From assembly GCA_004558025.1 (NCBI GenBank), contig SFEG01000004.1, positions 42,950-106,949 on the forward strand: 64,000 nucleotides of DNA, given 5' to 3'. This document shows, one piece after another, positions 49,192 through 58,515 of this stretch. The position numbers and the translations under genes were made by a program. The DNA is from Clostridiales bacterium. GTDB lineage: Bacteria > Bacillota > Clostridia > Oscillospirales > Oscillospiraceae. The notes below the pieces were generated by a model that saw nothing but the letters and a program-made list of their open reading frames with translations, did not search any database and was not told the DNA's origin. Positions within the stretch are counted from its first letter, which is position 1, and every line of letters starts with the position of its first letter.

Positions 49192-50220
49192 TCACCATTT
49201 GTTGGAGACTTTTTCGGCGAAGCCGGGGAAGTCTTTTATTTCGATGACCTTGCCGTCATCGAGGATCGCCTTTCCAGTGAACAGGCCGAACACCTGGTGC
49301 TGATCGCTCTTTATGAGGCCGACGTCGGTGCAGGATGCGCGGTCGAGCACGGGGCGGAAGTCCATCTCAAAGCGGCCGTCGTCGGAGGTGAAGGTCCAGG
49401 GCTCCATGAAGGCCTTCTCGTTGCCGGGGATGTTGAACTTGACTTGGCTGAGCTTGTGCGCCTTGCCGTTATAGAACAGCATGTTCTCGCTTGCGGCGGA
49501 GGTGTTGCCGAAGCCGTAGCCGATGTTCCAGCCGAAGGGCACGCCGTCGACCGCGCCGGAGGCCGAGCCCCAGTACCATGTGTTTTTGTACGTCCATACG
49601 CCGCGCCCCCAGTCGAGCACCGCGAAGCTGTCGGCGGGGTCGAATACGTAGGTGTGCCCGTCGTAGGTCACCTCGCCGCGGGCGCGCAGGCAGTTTATCT
49701 TCTGGTTGTAGTAAAAATGTCCGGGCTTGTCAAAGGGCGTTGCGATGACCATGCTCTCCTCGGGCTCATCGAAAAGCTCGACCTTGGCGTAAAGCGAGCC
49801 TGCCGGGCCGAAGCGCTTCATTTGAGCTATGAGCGTGCGCACACCCGAGCCGTCGTTTTTGAAATAGATGCTGTAGTTTTTGCCGATGGCGGTCGTGTCG
49901 CCTGTTTTGCTCGTCTCGGGCAGCTTGCGCTTACCCAGCGGCATGAAGCACATGGGGCTTGTCGTTATCTCCCAGCCCTCCTCGAAGTTGAGAAGACTTA
50001 TCGAGTCAAGACCCATGTAGCCGTTATCGTCGATGGTCAGAGCAAGGGCAAAGCGTCCGTTGTTGATGAGGTAGTAGTCCCACTCCTTAATGCGCATGGG
50101 GCTTGCCTTGATGTCCGCGCGGCGGTAGACCGGCAGCAGCTTTTTTGCGTAGCCGGGCTCTGTGAGCTCGCCTTGGGCATCCAGCAGGGGTATCTCGCGT
50201 GTTATCTCGTGCTGATCCAT
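49192..50220 (-). CDS. DUF2804 protein
   Basis: 342 aa, the full length of this uncharacterised family. Typical are EITREIPLLDAQGELTEPGY at the N-terminus, WDYYLINNGRFALALTIDDN, the Trp-rich VLDWGRGVWTYKNTWYWGSA and GWNIGYGFGNTSAASENMLF. The fold is predicted to be beta-rich and soluble; no activity is known to me. SD GGAGAT precedes ATG 50220. It follows dnaC by 2 bp and is the last gene of a minus-strand operon closed by the terminator in R1 copy C. Confidence 0.88.
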   Translation of the reverse strand: MDQHEITREIPLLDAQGELTEPGYAKKLLPVYRRADIKASPMRIKEWDYYLINNGRFALALTIDDNGYMGLDSISLLNFEEGWEITTSPMCFMPLGKRKLPETSKTGDTTAIGKNYSIYFKNDGSGVRTLIAQMKRFGPAGSLYAKVELFDEPEESMVIATPFDKPGHFYYNQKINCLRARGEVTYDGHTYVFDPADSFAVLDWGRGVWTYKNTWYWGSASGAVDGVPFGWNIGYGFGNTSAASENMLFYNGKAHKLSQVKFNIPGNEKAFMEPWTFTSDDGRFEMDFRPVLDRASCTDVGLIKSDQHQVFGLFTGKAILDDGKVIEIKDFPGFAEKVSNKW

Positions 50221-50222
50221 TC

Positions 50223-51194
50223 CTACATCTCCTTTTTAATCATTCGTATATCCGTGCCGACAAACGGGAGCTTGAGAAACTCGCCGTCGATCCTCGAACA
50301 AATCTGCGGAGTGTAGCGCCGCGCGAGCTCCGCGTCGGTGAGATTGGTGCTGATGATGGTCTTTTTGCCCTCGACAAGGCGCGTGTTTATGAGCGTGTAC
50401 AGCGCCGAGATGCTGATCTGCGTGAGCATCTCCGTGCCGAGATCGTCGAGGATCATCAGCTCGCACTCGAGCATGCGATCAACGCGCGTAGCCGCTTTTT
50501 CGGCCGCCTCCGCGTCGCGGGCGAATTTTTTAAGCTCAAAGGCCTCAAGGGCGCTGGCCGCCGTGTCATAGCAGACCGAGTGTCCGTTCTGCGCGACGAC
50601 GCGCGCTATGCAGGCCGACAGAAAGGTCTTGCCCAGCCCCGTACCGCCCTGAAACAGGAGGTTCATTGAGCGCTCGGAAAAGCTCGAAGCGTACTCGCGG
50701 CAGGTCTCGAAAACGATGTTCATCGACTCTTTCGCCTCACCGTAGAGACTGAGATCGAAGTTTTCAAAGCGCTCGCCGCTGTTTTTTAAAAGTGTGCTGA
50801 GCTCCGAGGTCAGCTGCCTGTTATACTCCTCGGTAAGGCAGGAGCACATCGTGCTGCCGATAAAGCCCGTATCCCTGCATTTCGGGCAGGTGTAGATATC
50901 CTCAAGATAATCCGCGGGGTAGCCGTGCGAATGCAGAAGCTCCGCCTTTTTCGCCTGAAGCGCGAGGCTTTCCTCCTCCAGCGCCCTGAGAGCGTCGGCA
51001 AGATCGGCGCTGCGCTTTATCGTGAGCCCGACAAGCTCGGACATCTGCGTGCGAAGACGCGCGTCGATGCGGCCTATCTCGGGTATGCGAGCATATATTT
51101 TTTCCTGTCTGAGATAGTGCTCGGCGACGTTGTCTGCGTGCCTATGCGCTATCTGCTCCCTGGCCCGCGCCAGTATCTTTCCGTCCAGTGCCAT
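50223..51194 (-). CDS. dnaC: DnaC/DnaI-type helicase loader ATPase
   Basis: 323 aa AAA+ protein. The N-terminal helical part ends in a zinc motif (C103, C106, C117, C119 in CPKCRDTGFIGSTMCSCL); Walker A is GGTGLGKT (183-190) and Walker B ELMILDDLGTE. Sensor-type STNLTDAELARRY follows. It loads the replicative helicase DnaB (DnaC in Bacillus naming) onto origin DNA together with the DnaD/DnaB-like protein encoded just upstream. In Bacillus nomenclature this is DnaI. Confidence 0.9.
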   Translation of the reverse strand: MALDGKILARAREQIAHRHADNVAEHYLRQEKIYARIPEIGRIDARLRTQMSELVGLTIKRSADLADALRALEEESLALQAKKAELLHSHGYPADYLEDIYTCPKCRDTGFIGSTMCSCLTEEYNRQLTSELSTLLKNSGERFENFDLSLYGEAKESMNIVFETCREYASSFSERSMNLLFQGGTGLGKTFLSACIARVVAQNGHSVCYDTAASALEAFELKKFARDAEAAEKAATRVDRMLECELMILDDLGTEMLTQISISALYTLINTRLVEGKKTIISTNLTDAELARRYTPQICSRIDGEFLKLPFVGTDIRMIKKEM

Positions 51195-51197
51195 TAT

Positions 51198-52130
51198 TTA
51201 ACCGTTTTTAACCTTTTCGTATATTGAACGCAGACGGTCGAGCTCATCGCCCGTGACCTTACTGCGATGCTGATTTTCAGCCTTCACGGCCGATGCCGGA
51301 GTGCGGCTGTCGCGCTCGGCGACCTCGGCGGCCGTGTGTATGCCTTTTTCGTGCCATGAGAGCATGATCTTGTTCATGTATCCCCATTTTAAAGCGCCGG
51401 TGTTCGTCGCCGTGCGGTCGTAGGCTATGAGTATCGCCTCGTTATCAAAGCCCATCTCGAACCACGAGAGCATATATTTACGCTCGGTCGGAGTGAGAAC
51501 GCGCGAGCCGATGCCCATGGCGGTCTTCAATTCGCCCGCGCGAGAGCGCTTTTCGGCCTGGGCGCGGATGTATTCATCGGCCTGCTCGATAGTGACAATT
51601 TCCATGTTTGCCCATGAGTAGGCTTCCTTTTCGATGCTGCGCATGGACGGCAGCCTGCCCGGACCGTATTTTTCCGCAAAAACGTCGATGCAGTAGCCGA
51701 TGAGCATGAATATGACATCGGCAGGGAGCGCGAGGTGGTCGTATATGCCGAACAGAGTCTTGAGATCGGCCGTTGAAAGAGCCCGTCCGAGCTTGCACTG
51801 CGCCTGAGTGATAACGGCCTGAAAGCCGCTGTCTTCCTTTGAGCGGCGCACGATATCCTCCGCGGTGTATTCCGGAAGCTCATCGGCGGGAGGGAGCTTC
51901 CGCACTTCGGAAGCCTGCGCCGCGGGATGCGCAAGAGACATACGGCAGAGCTTTTCGTAGGCGTTTTTTATCTCCGCGCCTGTGCGGCAGAGCTCGCGCG
52001 CTGCGGCGTCGGCGTCAAATGCGTCGTGCCTGCACAGCCAGATATACAGCAGCGCGACGTCGCCGTCATGCGCGGCGATAAGCTTGTCCGCAATGCTGTC
52101 CGGTATTAAATTTTGCTCCGCTGTGGGCAT
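51198..52130 (-). CDS. DnaD/DnaB_2-domain replication initiation protein
   Basis: 310 aa. It has an N-terminal DnaD-like winged-helix part (DVALLYIWLCRHDAFDADAA), a first DDBH2-like helical domain (about 85-170) and a second with YMLSWFEMGFDNEAILIAYD, ALKWGYMNKIMLSWHEKGI, the YxxxIxxxW-type motif of DnaB_2. Such proteins bridge DnaA and the helicase loader at the origin in Firmicutes. It is 3 bp upstream of dnaC, fitting a helicase-loading operon. ATG 52130 is preceded by an AGGTGA SD. Confidence 0.88.
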   Translation of the reverse strand: MPTAEQNLIPDSIADKLIAAHDGDVALLYIWLCRHDAFDADAAARELCRTGAEIKNAYEKLCRMSLAHPAAQASEVRKLPPADELPEYTAEDIVRRSKEDSGFQAVITQAQCKLGRALSTADLKTLFGIYDHLALPADVIFMLIGYCIDVFAEKYGPGRLPSMRSIEKEAYSWANMEIVTIEQADEYIRAQAEKRSRAGELKTAMGIGSRVLTPTERKYMLSWFEMGFDNEAILIAYDRTATNTGALKWGYMNKIMLSWHEKGIHTAAEVAERDSRTPASAVKAENQHRSKVTGDELDRLRSIYEKVKNG

Positions 52131-52201
52131 ATCGTTTCACCTGTTCATTCAAAGTTTACACAAAGCACTTTAACAAGAGGGATTATATCATTAAAATTAA
52201 C

Positions 52202-52231
52202 TTGTAGCAATAGCCATGTTTGTGGTATAAT
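52202..52231 (+). promoter_or_regulatory. Probable promoter of the U32/maf/mre transcript
   Basis: TTGTAG (52202-52207), 18-bp spacer, TATAAT (52226-52231), 54 bp before the U32 gene. Confidence 0.55.
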
Positions 52232-52284
52232 TCATTGATTGCTTACAAACGAAATTTGCAGATAAATGCAAGAGGGACGGATAT

Positions 52285-54372
52285 ATGCTTGAGCTGCTTT
52301 CACCCGCAGGCTCGCCGGAGGCGGTCGTTGCCGCCGTGCAGAACGGCGCAGATGCGGTCTATATGGGATTGGGGATATTCAATGCCCGCCGCGGAGCGAA
52401 AAATTTCAGCGACGAGGAGTTTGAAAAGGCGGTGCGGTACTGCCGCATACGCGACTGCAAGGTCTATGTCACGATGAACACTCTCGTGGGCGACCGCGAG
52501 ATGGAGCAGGCTGTCGAGCTTGCCCGGCGCGTGTCGGATCTGGGCGCGGACGCGATACTCGTTCAGGATCTCGGACTTCTCAGCGTTCTTAAAAAGACCG
52601 TGCCGGATATCCCGCTGCACGCGAGCACGCAGATGAGCATCCACGATCTCGCCGGCGTTGAGGCTGCAGCCGAGATGGGGCTAACACGCGCGGTTCTGGC
52701 GCGCGAGCTCAGCTTCGAGCAGATAAAATTTATCACAAAGCACTCGCCGATAGAAACGGAGATATTCGTCCACGGCGCTCTGTGCTTTTGCCATTCCGGC
52801 CAGTGCTACATGTCCTCGCTCATCGGCCGCCGCAGCGGAAACCGCGGCATGTGCGCCCAGCCCTGCCGAATGGAATACACCATGGGCGGCAGACTGGAGG
52901 ACAGTCATCCGCTGTCGCTGAAGGACAGCTGCCTTGTCGACCGTCTGCGCGAGATCGAGGATGCGGGCGTTGCCTGCGTTAAGATCGAGGGCAGGATGAA
53001 GCGCCCGGAATATACGGGCATAGTCACCGGCATATATTCAAAGATCATAAAAGAGCGCCGCGAGCCGACAATGGACGAGATGCAGGCGCTTACCGATGCG
53101 TTTTCGCGTCAGGGCTTCACGCAGGGATATTTTAACGGCGATAAGACGGATATGTTCGGCGTCAGAGCCGAGACGGATAAGACGGGCGAGAAAATGTTCG
53201 CCGACGCGCGCAGAGAGTATATCGGCCGCGAGGAGCGCCGCGTTCCCGTCAAGTTCTATGCCGTCGTAAACGCCGGGGAGGCCGTCAAGGCGGCAGCCAT
53301 AGATAACCTCGGCAACAAGGTCGTCGCTTTCGGAGCCGAGCCGCAGAAGGCCATACGTCAGGCGATTAATTCCGAAGTCCTGAGCGACAGGCTCGGCAAA
53401 ACGGGCGGCACGCCGTATTACTGCGTCGAGGCGCAGAGCAGGGTGCAGAGCGGCCTTTACCTGTCTGCGTCCGAGATAAATGAGCTGAGGCGCAAGCTCG
53501 TCACGGCGCTCAACGATCGCCGCGCGGCTCCGCCTTCTCGCCGCAGCCTGCCGATGCCGCCGATGCCGACGGGGCAGGGCGCGGTAACCGATCCCGCCAT
53601 GATCTATCAGGTGCGCACGGCAGAGCAGCTGACCGAGGAGCTTGCCGACACAAGACCCGACTATATCTATATTCCCGTCAAGGTCATGCACGATAACTTT
53701 GACCTTGTGCAAATATTCAAGGAACGTGGCACGGTGCCCGTGGCAGTCCTGCCGCGCGTCGTGACCGACAGTGAGACAAAGCAGGTGTTCACCATGCTCC
53801 GAGACCTGTTCGACCGCGGCATAAACGAAGCGCTCGTCGGGAACCTCGGGCATATAAAGCTTGCACGCAAGGCCGGAATGAAAACGCGTGCCGACTTCGG
53901 CATGAATGTGTTCAATTCGTATTCGATGGATATGATACAGAGGATGGGCTTTTTGTCCGCAACGGCGTCGTTCGAGCTTCGCCTTGCGCAGGTGCGCGAT
54001 ATGGCAAAGTGCGTGCCGACAGAGCTCATAGCCTACGGCAGATTACCGCTGATGGTGTCCGACCAATGTGTCATAAGCCACAGCCTCGGCTCGTGCAGCT
54101 GCCAGAGCCCGGCGCAGCTTTCCGACCGTATGGGCTCGACCTTCCCGGTCGTGCGGGAGTTTGAGCACCGCAATGTGATATACAATTCCCGAAAGCTTTT
54201 CATGGCCGACAAAATCGACGAGCTGTGCGGCGCGGGACTTTGGGGCATAAGACTGATGTTTACCACAGAGAGCGCACGCGAGTGCGTCCAGGTGGCAAAG
54301 AGATATAAGGGCGAGGGCGACTATCAGCCGAATGATCTGACCCGCGGCCTTTACTACAGAGGAGTTGACTGA
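52285..54372 (+). CDS. U32-family protein (RlhA-like, DUF3656 type)
   Basis: 695 aa. N-terminal U32 domain: LELLSPAGSPEAVVAAVQNG, GADAVYMGLGIFNARRGAKN and the Cys set in HGALCFCHSGQCYMSS with MCAQPCRMEY, ligands for an Fe-S cluster in known members. KIEGRMKRPEYTGIVTGIY follows, then a DUF3656-like middle and a second U32-like part with further Cys (SDQCVISHSLGSCSCQSPAQ). Family members include the 23S rRNA hydroxylase RlhA and tRNA hydroxylases; older annotation calls them peptidases. The target here is unproven. maf follows by 1 bp. Confidence 0.9.
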   Translation: MLELLSPAGSPEAVVAAVQNGADAVYMGLGIFNARRGAKNFSDEEFEKAVRYCRIRDCKVYVTMNTLVGDREMEQAVELARRVSDLGADAILVQDLGLLSVLKKTVPDIPLHASTQMSIHDLAGVEAAAEMGLTRAVLARELSFEQIKFITKHSPIETEIFVHGALCFCHSGQCYMSSLIGRRSGNRGMCAQPCRMEYTMGGRLEDSHPLSLKDSCLVDRLREIEDAGVACVKIEGRMKRPEYTGIVTGIYSKIIKERREPTMDEMQALTDAFSRQGFTQGYFNGDKTDMFGVRAETDKTGEKMFADARREYIGREERRVPVKFYAVVNAGEAVKAAAIDNLGNKVVAFGAEPQKAIRQAINSEVLSDRLGKTGGTPYYCVEAQSRVQSGLYLSASEINELRRKLVTALNDRRAAPPSRRSLPMPPMPTGQGAVTDPAMIYQVRTAEQLTEELADTRPDYIYIPVKVMHDNFDLVQIFKERGTVPVAVLPRVVTDSETKQVFTMLRDLFDRGINEALVGNLGHIKLARKAGMKTRADFGMNVFNSYSMDMIQRMGFLSATASFELRLAQVRDMAKCVPTELIAYGRLPLMVSDQCVISHSLGSCSCQSPAQLSDRMGSTFPVVREFEHRNVIYNSRKLFMADKIDELCGAGLWGIRLMFTTESARECVQVAKRYKGEGDYQPNDLTRGLYYRGVD

Positions 54373-54373
54373 T

Positions 54374-54940
54374 ATGGATATCGTGCTGGCTTCCGGCTCG
54401 CCGAGACGCAAGGAGCTGCTGGGAACGCTGGGACTTGAATTTTCCGTCGTTCCCGCAAAGGGCGAGGAGATAGCGCCCGAGGGCGCGGGCCCTGCCGAGA
54501 CGGTCATGGTGCTGTCAAGGGCAAAGGCTGCGGAGGTGGCGAAAAGCTATCCCGAGTCACTCGTGATAGCCGCCGATACCGTCGTTTGGGCGGAGGACAG
54601 GATACTCGGAAAGCCCAAAAGCGAGGCCGAGGCAAAGGCAATGCTGCATATGCTTTCGGATAATACGCACGAGGTATACACGGGCGTTACGCTTATGCTT
54701 GGCGATAAAGAAGTGGTCGGCGCGGAGTGCACGAAGGTGTTTTTCCGAAGGCTGACTGATGCCGAGATAGACAGATACGTCGCCACCGGAGAGCCTATGG
54801 ACAAGGCCGGAGCTTACGGCATCCAGGGCAGAGCCGCGCTCATGGTAAAGCGGCTCGAGGGCGATTATTTCAACGTCATGGGACTGCCGCTGTGCAGGCT
54901 CGGTCAAATGCTCGAAGAGATCGGGGTGCATCTTTTTTGA
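54374..54940 (+). CDS. maf: Maf-like nucleoside triphosphate pyrophosphatase
   Basis: 188 aa. It opens DIVLASGSPRRKELLGTLGL, the SGSPRR substrate loop of Maf proteins, with VIAADTVVWAEDRILGKPKS and KAGAYGIQGRAALMVKRLEG. Maf proteins hydrolyse modified or canonical NTPs (dTTP/UTP or m7GTP types) and are linked to septation. ATG 54374 is chosen over 54365, which would lie inside the U32 stop region. Its stop overlaps the TTG start of mreC. Confidence 0.94.
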   Translation: MDIVLASGSPRRKELLGTLGLEFSVVPAKGEEIAPEGAGPAETVMVLSRAKAAEVAKSYPESLVIAADTVVWAEDRILGKPKSEAEAKAMLHMLSDNTHEVYTGVTLMLGDKEVVGAECTKVFFRRLTDAEIDRYVATGEPMDKAGAYGIQGRAALMVKRLEGDYFNVMGLPLCRLGQMLEEIGVHLF

Positions 54941-55785
54941 ACGTAAAAAACTATCTTAAGAAAAACGGAATAAAGCTCGGCGTTATCGTGCTGGTCATAG
55001 CGCTCGTCGCAGGGGCGGCCTCATATCTTCTCAAGGGCAACGCCGGAGTGATACAGAACGTTTCCGGCACGGTGAAGGCGCCTGTGCAGCGCATGGTGAG
55101 CTCCGTTGCCGAGTGGCTTGAGGGCATATACGGCTATCTTTACGAATATGATCAGCTCGTCGCGGAAAACGAGCGCCTGCGCGCGGAGCTCACCGAGGCG
55201 CAGGAGGAGGCACGAAACGGCGCGGCCGCCATCGAAGAAAACGAGCGCTTCCGCCAGCTGCTGAACTTTAAGGAAAAGCACAGCGATATGACGCTCGAAT
55301 CGGCCAAGGTCGTCGCGTGGACGACCTCAAACTGGGCAAATTCGTTCACAATAAGCAAGGGCAGCAACGCAGATATCGCCGTCGGCGACTGCGTTATCAC
55401 AGAGTACGGCGTCATGGTCGGGCAGGTCACAGAGGTCGGCTCGACGTGGGCGACGGTCGCGACGGTCATTGACCTCAATACCAATATCGGCGCTCTCGTT
55501 TCCGAAAACGGCGCTTCCGGCCTTCTCGTCGGCGACTTTGCCATGATGCAGGAGGGCTGCGTTAAGCTCAGTTACCTTGCCGACGGTGCGCAGGTGTTCT
55601 CCGGCGACACGGTCATGACCTCGGGCTCGGGCGGCGCTTTCCCGCAGGGGCTCGTCGTCGGAACGATAAGCTCGGTGAAGACCGAGGCCGGCGGTCAGAT
55701 AGAATACGGTGAGGTCAAGCCCGGCTGCGACCTCACGGCGCTCGTTCAGGTTTTTGTGGTAAAAGATTTTGAAGTGGTGGAATAA
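54937..55785 (+). CDS. mreC: Rod-shape protein MreC
   Basis: 282 aa. One N-terminal membrane helix (IKLGVIVLVIALVAGAASYL), a coiled coil (EYDQLVAENERLRAELTEAQ) and the beta-barrel MreC domain with GLVVGTISSVKTEAGGQIEY at the end. It links the elongasome PBP to the cytoskeleton on the outer side of the membrane. The likely start is TTG 54937, overlapping the maf stop (TTGA), with GGGGTG upstream; no ATG or GTG lies between the maf stop and the membrane helix. mreB is not in this cluster. Confidence 0.93.
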   Translation: MNVKNYLKKNGIKLGVIVLVIALVAGAASYLLKGNAGVIQNVSGTVKAPVQRMVSSVAEWLEGIYGYLYEYDQLVAENERLRAELTEAQEEARNGAAAIEENERFRQLLNFKEKHSDMTLESAKVVAWTTSNWANSFTISKGSNADIAVGDCVITEYGVMVGQVTEVGSTWATVATVIDLNTNIGALVSENGASGLLVGDFAMMQEGCVKLSYLADGAQVFSGDTVMTSGSGGAFPQGLVVGTISSVKTEAGGQIEYGEVKPGCDLTALVQVFVVKDFEVVE

Positions 55786-56310
55786 TTGCTGAACAAACTT
55801 ATTCAGACTCTTGAATGGAAAAAAGTCCGCATGGTGCTACGGTACGCGGTCTATATGCTGCTGGTCATGCTGCTGCAGAGCGTGCTGTTTTCAAGGATCA
55901 GCATTTTCGGCGCGAAGGGCTTTATAATCCCCGCCGCGGCAGTCGCTGCGGGCATATACCTCGGCGGTGTGCGCGGAGCGGTGTTCGGGATATTCCTCGG
56001 CCTGTTTACGGACATGGCATTTTCGGAAACCACAGTGCTGTTCACGATACTGTTTCCGATCATCGGCTTCGGGGCGGGCTTTGCCTCGGAGTTCTATATA
56101 AACAAGAGCTTTTTCGCGTTTATGATATTCAGCACGGCGGCGATACTCCTGTGCAGCATAGTGCAGCTTATCCACGCGCTTCTGGGCGGCGGAACGGAAA
56201 TACTGCCCGGAATTCTGACGGCGCTTTTGCAGACTGCACTGTCGATATTGCCGGTCATGCTGCTGTATCTGCCGTTTAAAGAGGGCGGCGTGATGAATCA
56301 CCCCTATTGA
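55786..56310 (+). CDS. mreD: Rod-shape protein MreD
   Basis: 174 aa, about five membrane helices: YAVYMLLVMLLQSVLFSRIS, the family segment GGVRGAVFGIFLGLFTDMAF and LFTILFPIIGFGAGFASEFY. It partners MreC and PBP2 in the elongasome. The start is TTG 55786, directly after the mreC stop, as in mreC itself; the next in-frame Met (residue 18 or so) would cut into the first helix. mrdA follows by 13 bp. Confidence 0.9.
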   Translation: MLNKLIQTLEWKKVRMVLRYAVYMLLVMLLQSVLFSRISIFGAKGFIIPAAAVAAGIYLGGVRGAVFGIFLGLFTDMAFSETTVLFTILFPIIGFGAGFASEFYINKSFFAFMIFSTAAILLCSIVQLIHALLGGGTEILPGILTALLQTALSILPVMLLYLPFKEGGVMNHPY

Positions 56311-56323
56311 CAGAGGATACCCA

Positions 56324-58411
56324 ATGAACATTATCAAGAAAGAAAGACTTATAGCGCTTGCGGCTGTTTTTGCCGTGCTTCTTACGGTGTATATCGTCGC
56401 ACTGTACAAGCTCCAGATAATAGAGGGCGAGAAGTACTATGAGGAAAGCCGCAATAATATGGTGACGACGAGCACAGTTACCGCCGCGCGAGGCAATATC
56501 CTCGACCGCAACGGCCGAACGCTCGTTACGAACAAATCCAGCTATGACCTGACTATAAATACAGACGAGCTTTTTCCCTCCGATAACAGCGTCGATTCAA
56601 ACGCCGTTATTCTAAAGCTCGTCAACATGATCCGCGATTACGGCGACGATTATATCGACGATCTGCCAATAACGAAAAGCCCGCCGTTTGAGTTTGAAAA
56701 CGTCAGCGATCAGGATCAGGCGAGACTCGACGCATACATGAAGCAGAACAAGGTAAAGGAGAATGCCAGCGCCGTCGAGATACTGTCAAGCATGCGCGAG
56801 CGCTATGATATCGACAGCAACTACACCGCCGAGGAGGCGAGGATCATCGCCGGTGTGCGCTATTCAATAAACGTGCGCTATCTCATAAATACATCCGACT
56901 ACATTTTCGTCAAGGATGCGGATATGAAGCTCATAGCCACGCTGCGCGAGAACAATATCGAGGGTATAAACATTAAAGAATCCTACGTCCGCGAATACGC
57001 GACGAGCGCTGCGGCACATATTTTGGGCTACACCGGCGCAATGAGCGACAGCGACTATGCCAAATATGCCGACCAGGGCTACTCCGCCGATGCGACCGTA
57101 GGTAAGGACGGCGCGGAGCTTGCCTTTGAAAAATATCTGCACGGTACAAACGGTACCGTGCGCACGACCTCGTCCTCGGACGGCACGGTAATAAGCAAGG
57201 AATACACAAAGGAGCCCGAGCCGGGCAATAATGTGTATCTTACCATTGACATCGCGCTTCAGGAGGCCGCCGAGCTTGCGCTTGAAAACGGCGTTGCGTC
57301 GATACAGGCTAAGATAGACGCGAAAAAGGAGCAGCAGATAGCAAGCGGCAGCTATACCGAAAAGCAGGATCAGATAGACGGTGCGGCGGTCGTCGTTGTA
57401 AACGTCAAAACGGGCGAGCCGCTTGCCATAGCAAACTGGCCGACCTATGATCCGGCGCAGCTGCTTGAAAATTATAACGAGATACTGGAAGCGGCAAATA
57501 CCCCGCTGTATAACCGCGCCCTGCTCGGCATCTATGCTCCGGGCTCGACCTTCAAGCCCTGCACGGCCATCGCCTCGCTCACCGAGGGCGTCATAAACAC
57601 CGGAACATCGATAGAGTGCCGCGGCCAGTACACGCGCTATGCTCAGTACGGCTACGCGCCCTACTGCTGGATATATACGCAGAACAATCAGAAGCTCACA
57701 CACGGTTATCTTAACGTCACCGGGGCTATTCAGAATTCCTGCAACATATTCTTCTACTCTGCCGGACACGATCTCGGTATCGATAAAATGGACAAGTACG
57801 CGGCGCTGTTCGGCCTGGGCGAGAGCACCGGCATTGAGTTGCCCGAGTCTACCGGCAATATGGCAAACCGCGAAAATCACGAAGAACTGACGGGCGAGTC
57901 ATGGTCTATAGGCCATACCATGCAGGCCGCTATCGGCCAGTCCGACAGCCTTTTCACTCCGCTACAGCTGGCCGAGTACTGCGCTGCTGTCGCCAATAAC
58001 GGCGAGCGCCACAGCGCATCGATACTCAAGTCCGTGCGCAGCTTCAGCTACGGCGATAATGTTTATGAGCGCGAGGATGAGATACTCAGCAAGGTAGAGA
58101 GTCCTCAGTATAACTGGGATGCCGTCAAAGAGGGCATGAGGCTCGTCGGTAAATCCACGCTCTCGGGCTATACCATGACATCGGTCGCTGCAAAGACCGG
58201 CACCGCGCAGAAGGGCGAGTCCGTCGCAAACGATGCGATCTTCATCTGCTACGCTCCCTTTGATAATCCGGAGATAGCGATGGCCATCGTTGTCCAGAAG
58301 GGCAGTGCAGGCTCAAACTGTGCGGTCATAGCGCAGGAGATACTCGAGGCGTACTTCAGTATGAAGTCCGCGACGGACATAACCGATGTCGAGGGCGAGC
58401 TGCTGCAGTAA
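56324..58411 (+). CDS. mrdA: Penicillin-binding protein 2 (elongasome transpeptidase)
   Basis: 695 aa class B PBP. An N-terminal membrane helix (about 9-28) is followed by the dimerisation domain beginning AARGNILDRNGRTLVTNKSS, and the transpeptidase domain with S408 in GSTFK, SCN (472-474) and KTG (624-626). It cross-links lateral-wall peptidoglycan with MreC, MreD and RodA. The SD AGAGGA precedes ATG 56324. It is the last gene of the U32-maf-mreC-mreD-mrdA run; a weak hairpin follows. Confidence 0.95.
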   Translation: MNIIKKERLIALAAVFAVLLTVYIVALYKLQIIEGEKYYEESRNNMVTTSTVTAARGNILDRNGRTLVTNKSSYDLTINTDELFPSDNSVDSNAVILKLVNMIRDYGDDYIDDLPITKSPPFEFENVSDQDQARLDAYMKQNKVKENASAVEILSSMRERYDIDSNYTAEEARIIAGVRYSINVRYLINTSDYIFVKDADMKLIATLRENNIEGINIKESYVREYATSAAAHILGYTGAMSDSDYAKYADQGYSADATVGKDGAELAFEKYLHGTNGTVRTTSSSDGTVISKEYTKEPEPGNNVYLTIDIALQEAAELALENGVASIQAKIDAKKEQQIASGSYTEKQDQIDGAAVVVVNVKTGEPLAIANWPTYDPAQLLENYNEILEAANTPLYNRALLGIYAPGSTFKPCTAIASLTEGVINTGTSIECRGQYTRYAQYGYAPYCWIYTQNNQKLTHGYLNVTGAIQNSCNIFFYSAGHDLGIDKMDKYAALFGLGESTGIELPESTGNMANRENHEELTGESWSIGHTMQAAIGQSDSLFTPLQLAEYCAAVANNGERHSASILKSVRSFSYGDNVYEREDEILSKVESPQYNWDAVKEGMRLVGKSTLSGYTMTSVAAKTGTAQKGESVANDAIFICYAPFDNPEIAMAIVVQKGSAGSNCAVIAQEILEAYFSMKSATDITDVEGELLQ

Positions 58412-58440
58412 TAAAAAATGCGCTTTTTGTCAAAAAAGCG

Positions 58441-58469
58441 TTGAAAGACGCCGCGGCGTTGTATATAAT
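58441..58469 (+). promoter_or_regulatory. Probable promoter of the methylglyoxal-synthase-like gene
   Basis: TTGAAA (58441-58446), 17-bp spacer, TATAAT (58464-58469), 46 bp before the start. A stem CGCTTTTT/AAAAAGCG (58424-58440) directly precedes it and may end the mrdA transcript. Confidence 0.65.
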
Positions 58470-58515
58470 GTAACAGGTGATTTTTCGGATGAACACAACA
58501 GAAATGAGGTAGCTT

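Noticed and set aside
52285..54372. Secreted collagenase-type peptidase (older U32 annotation)
   Set aside because: No signal peptide; the Cys cluster and overall layout fit the RNA-hydroxylating U32 members better.
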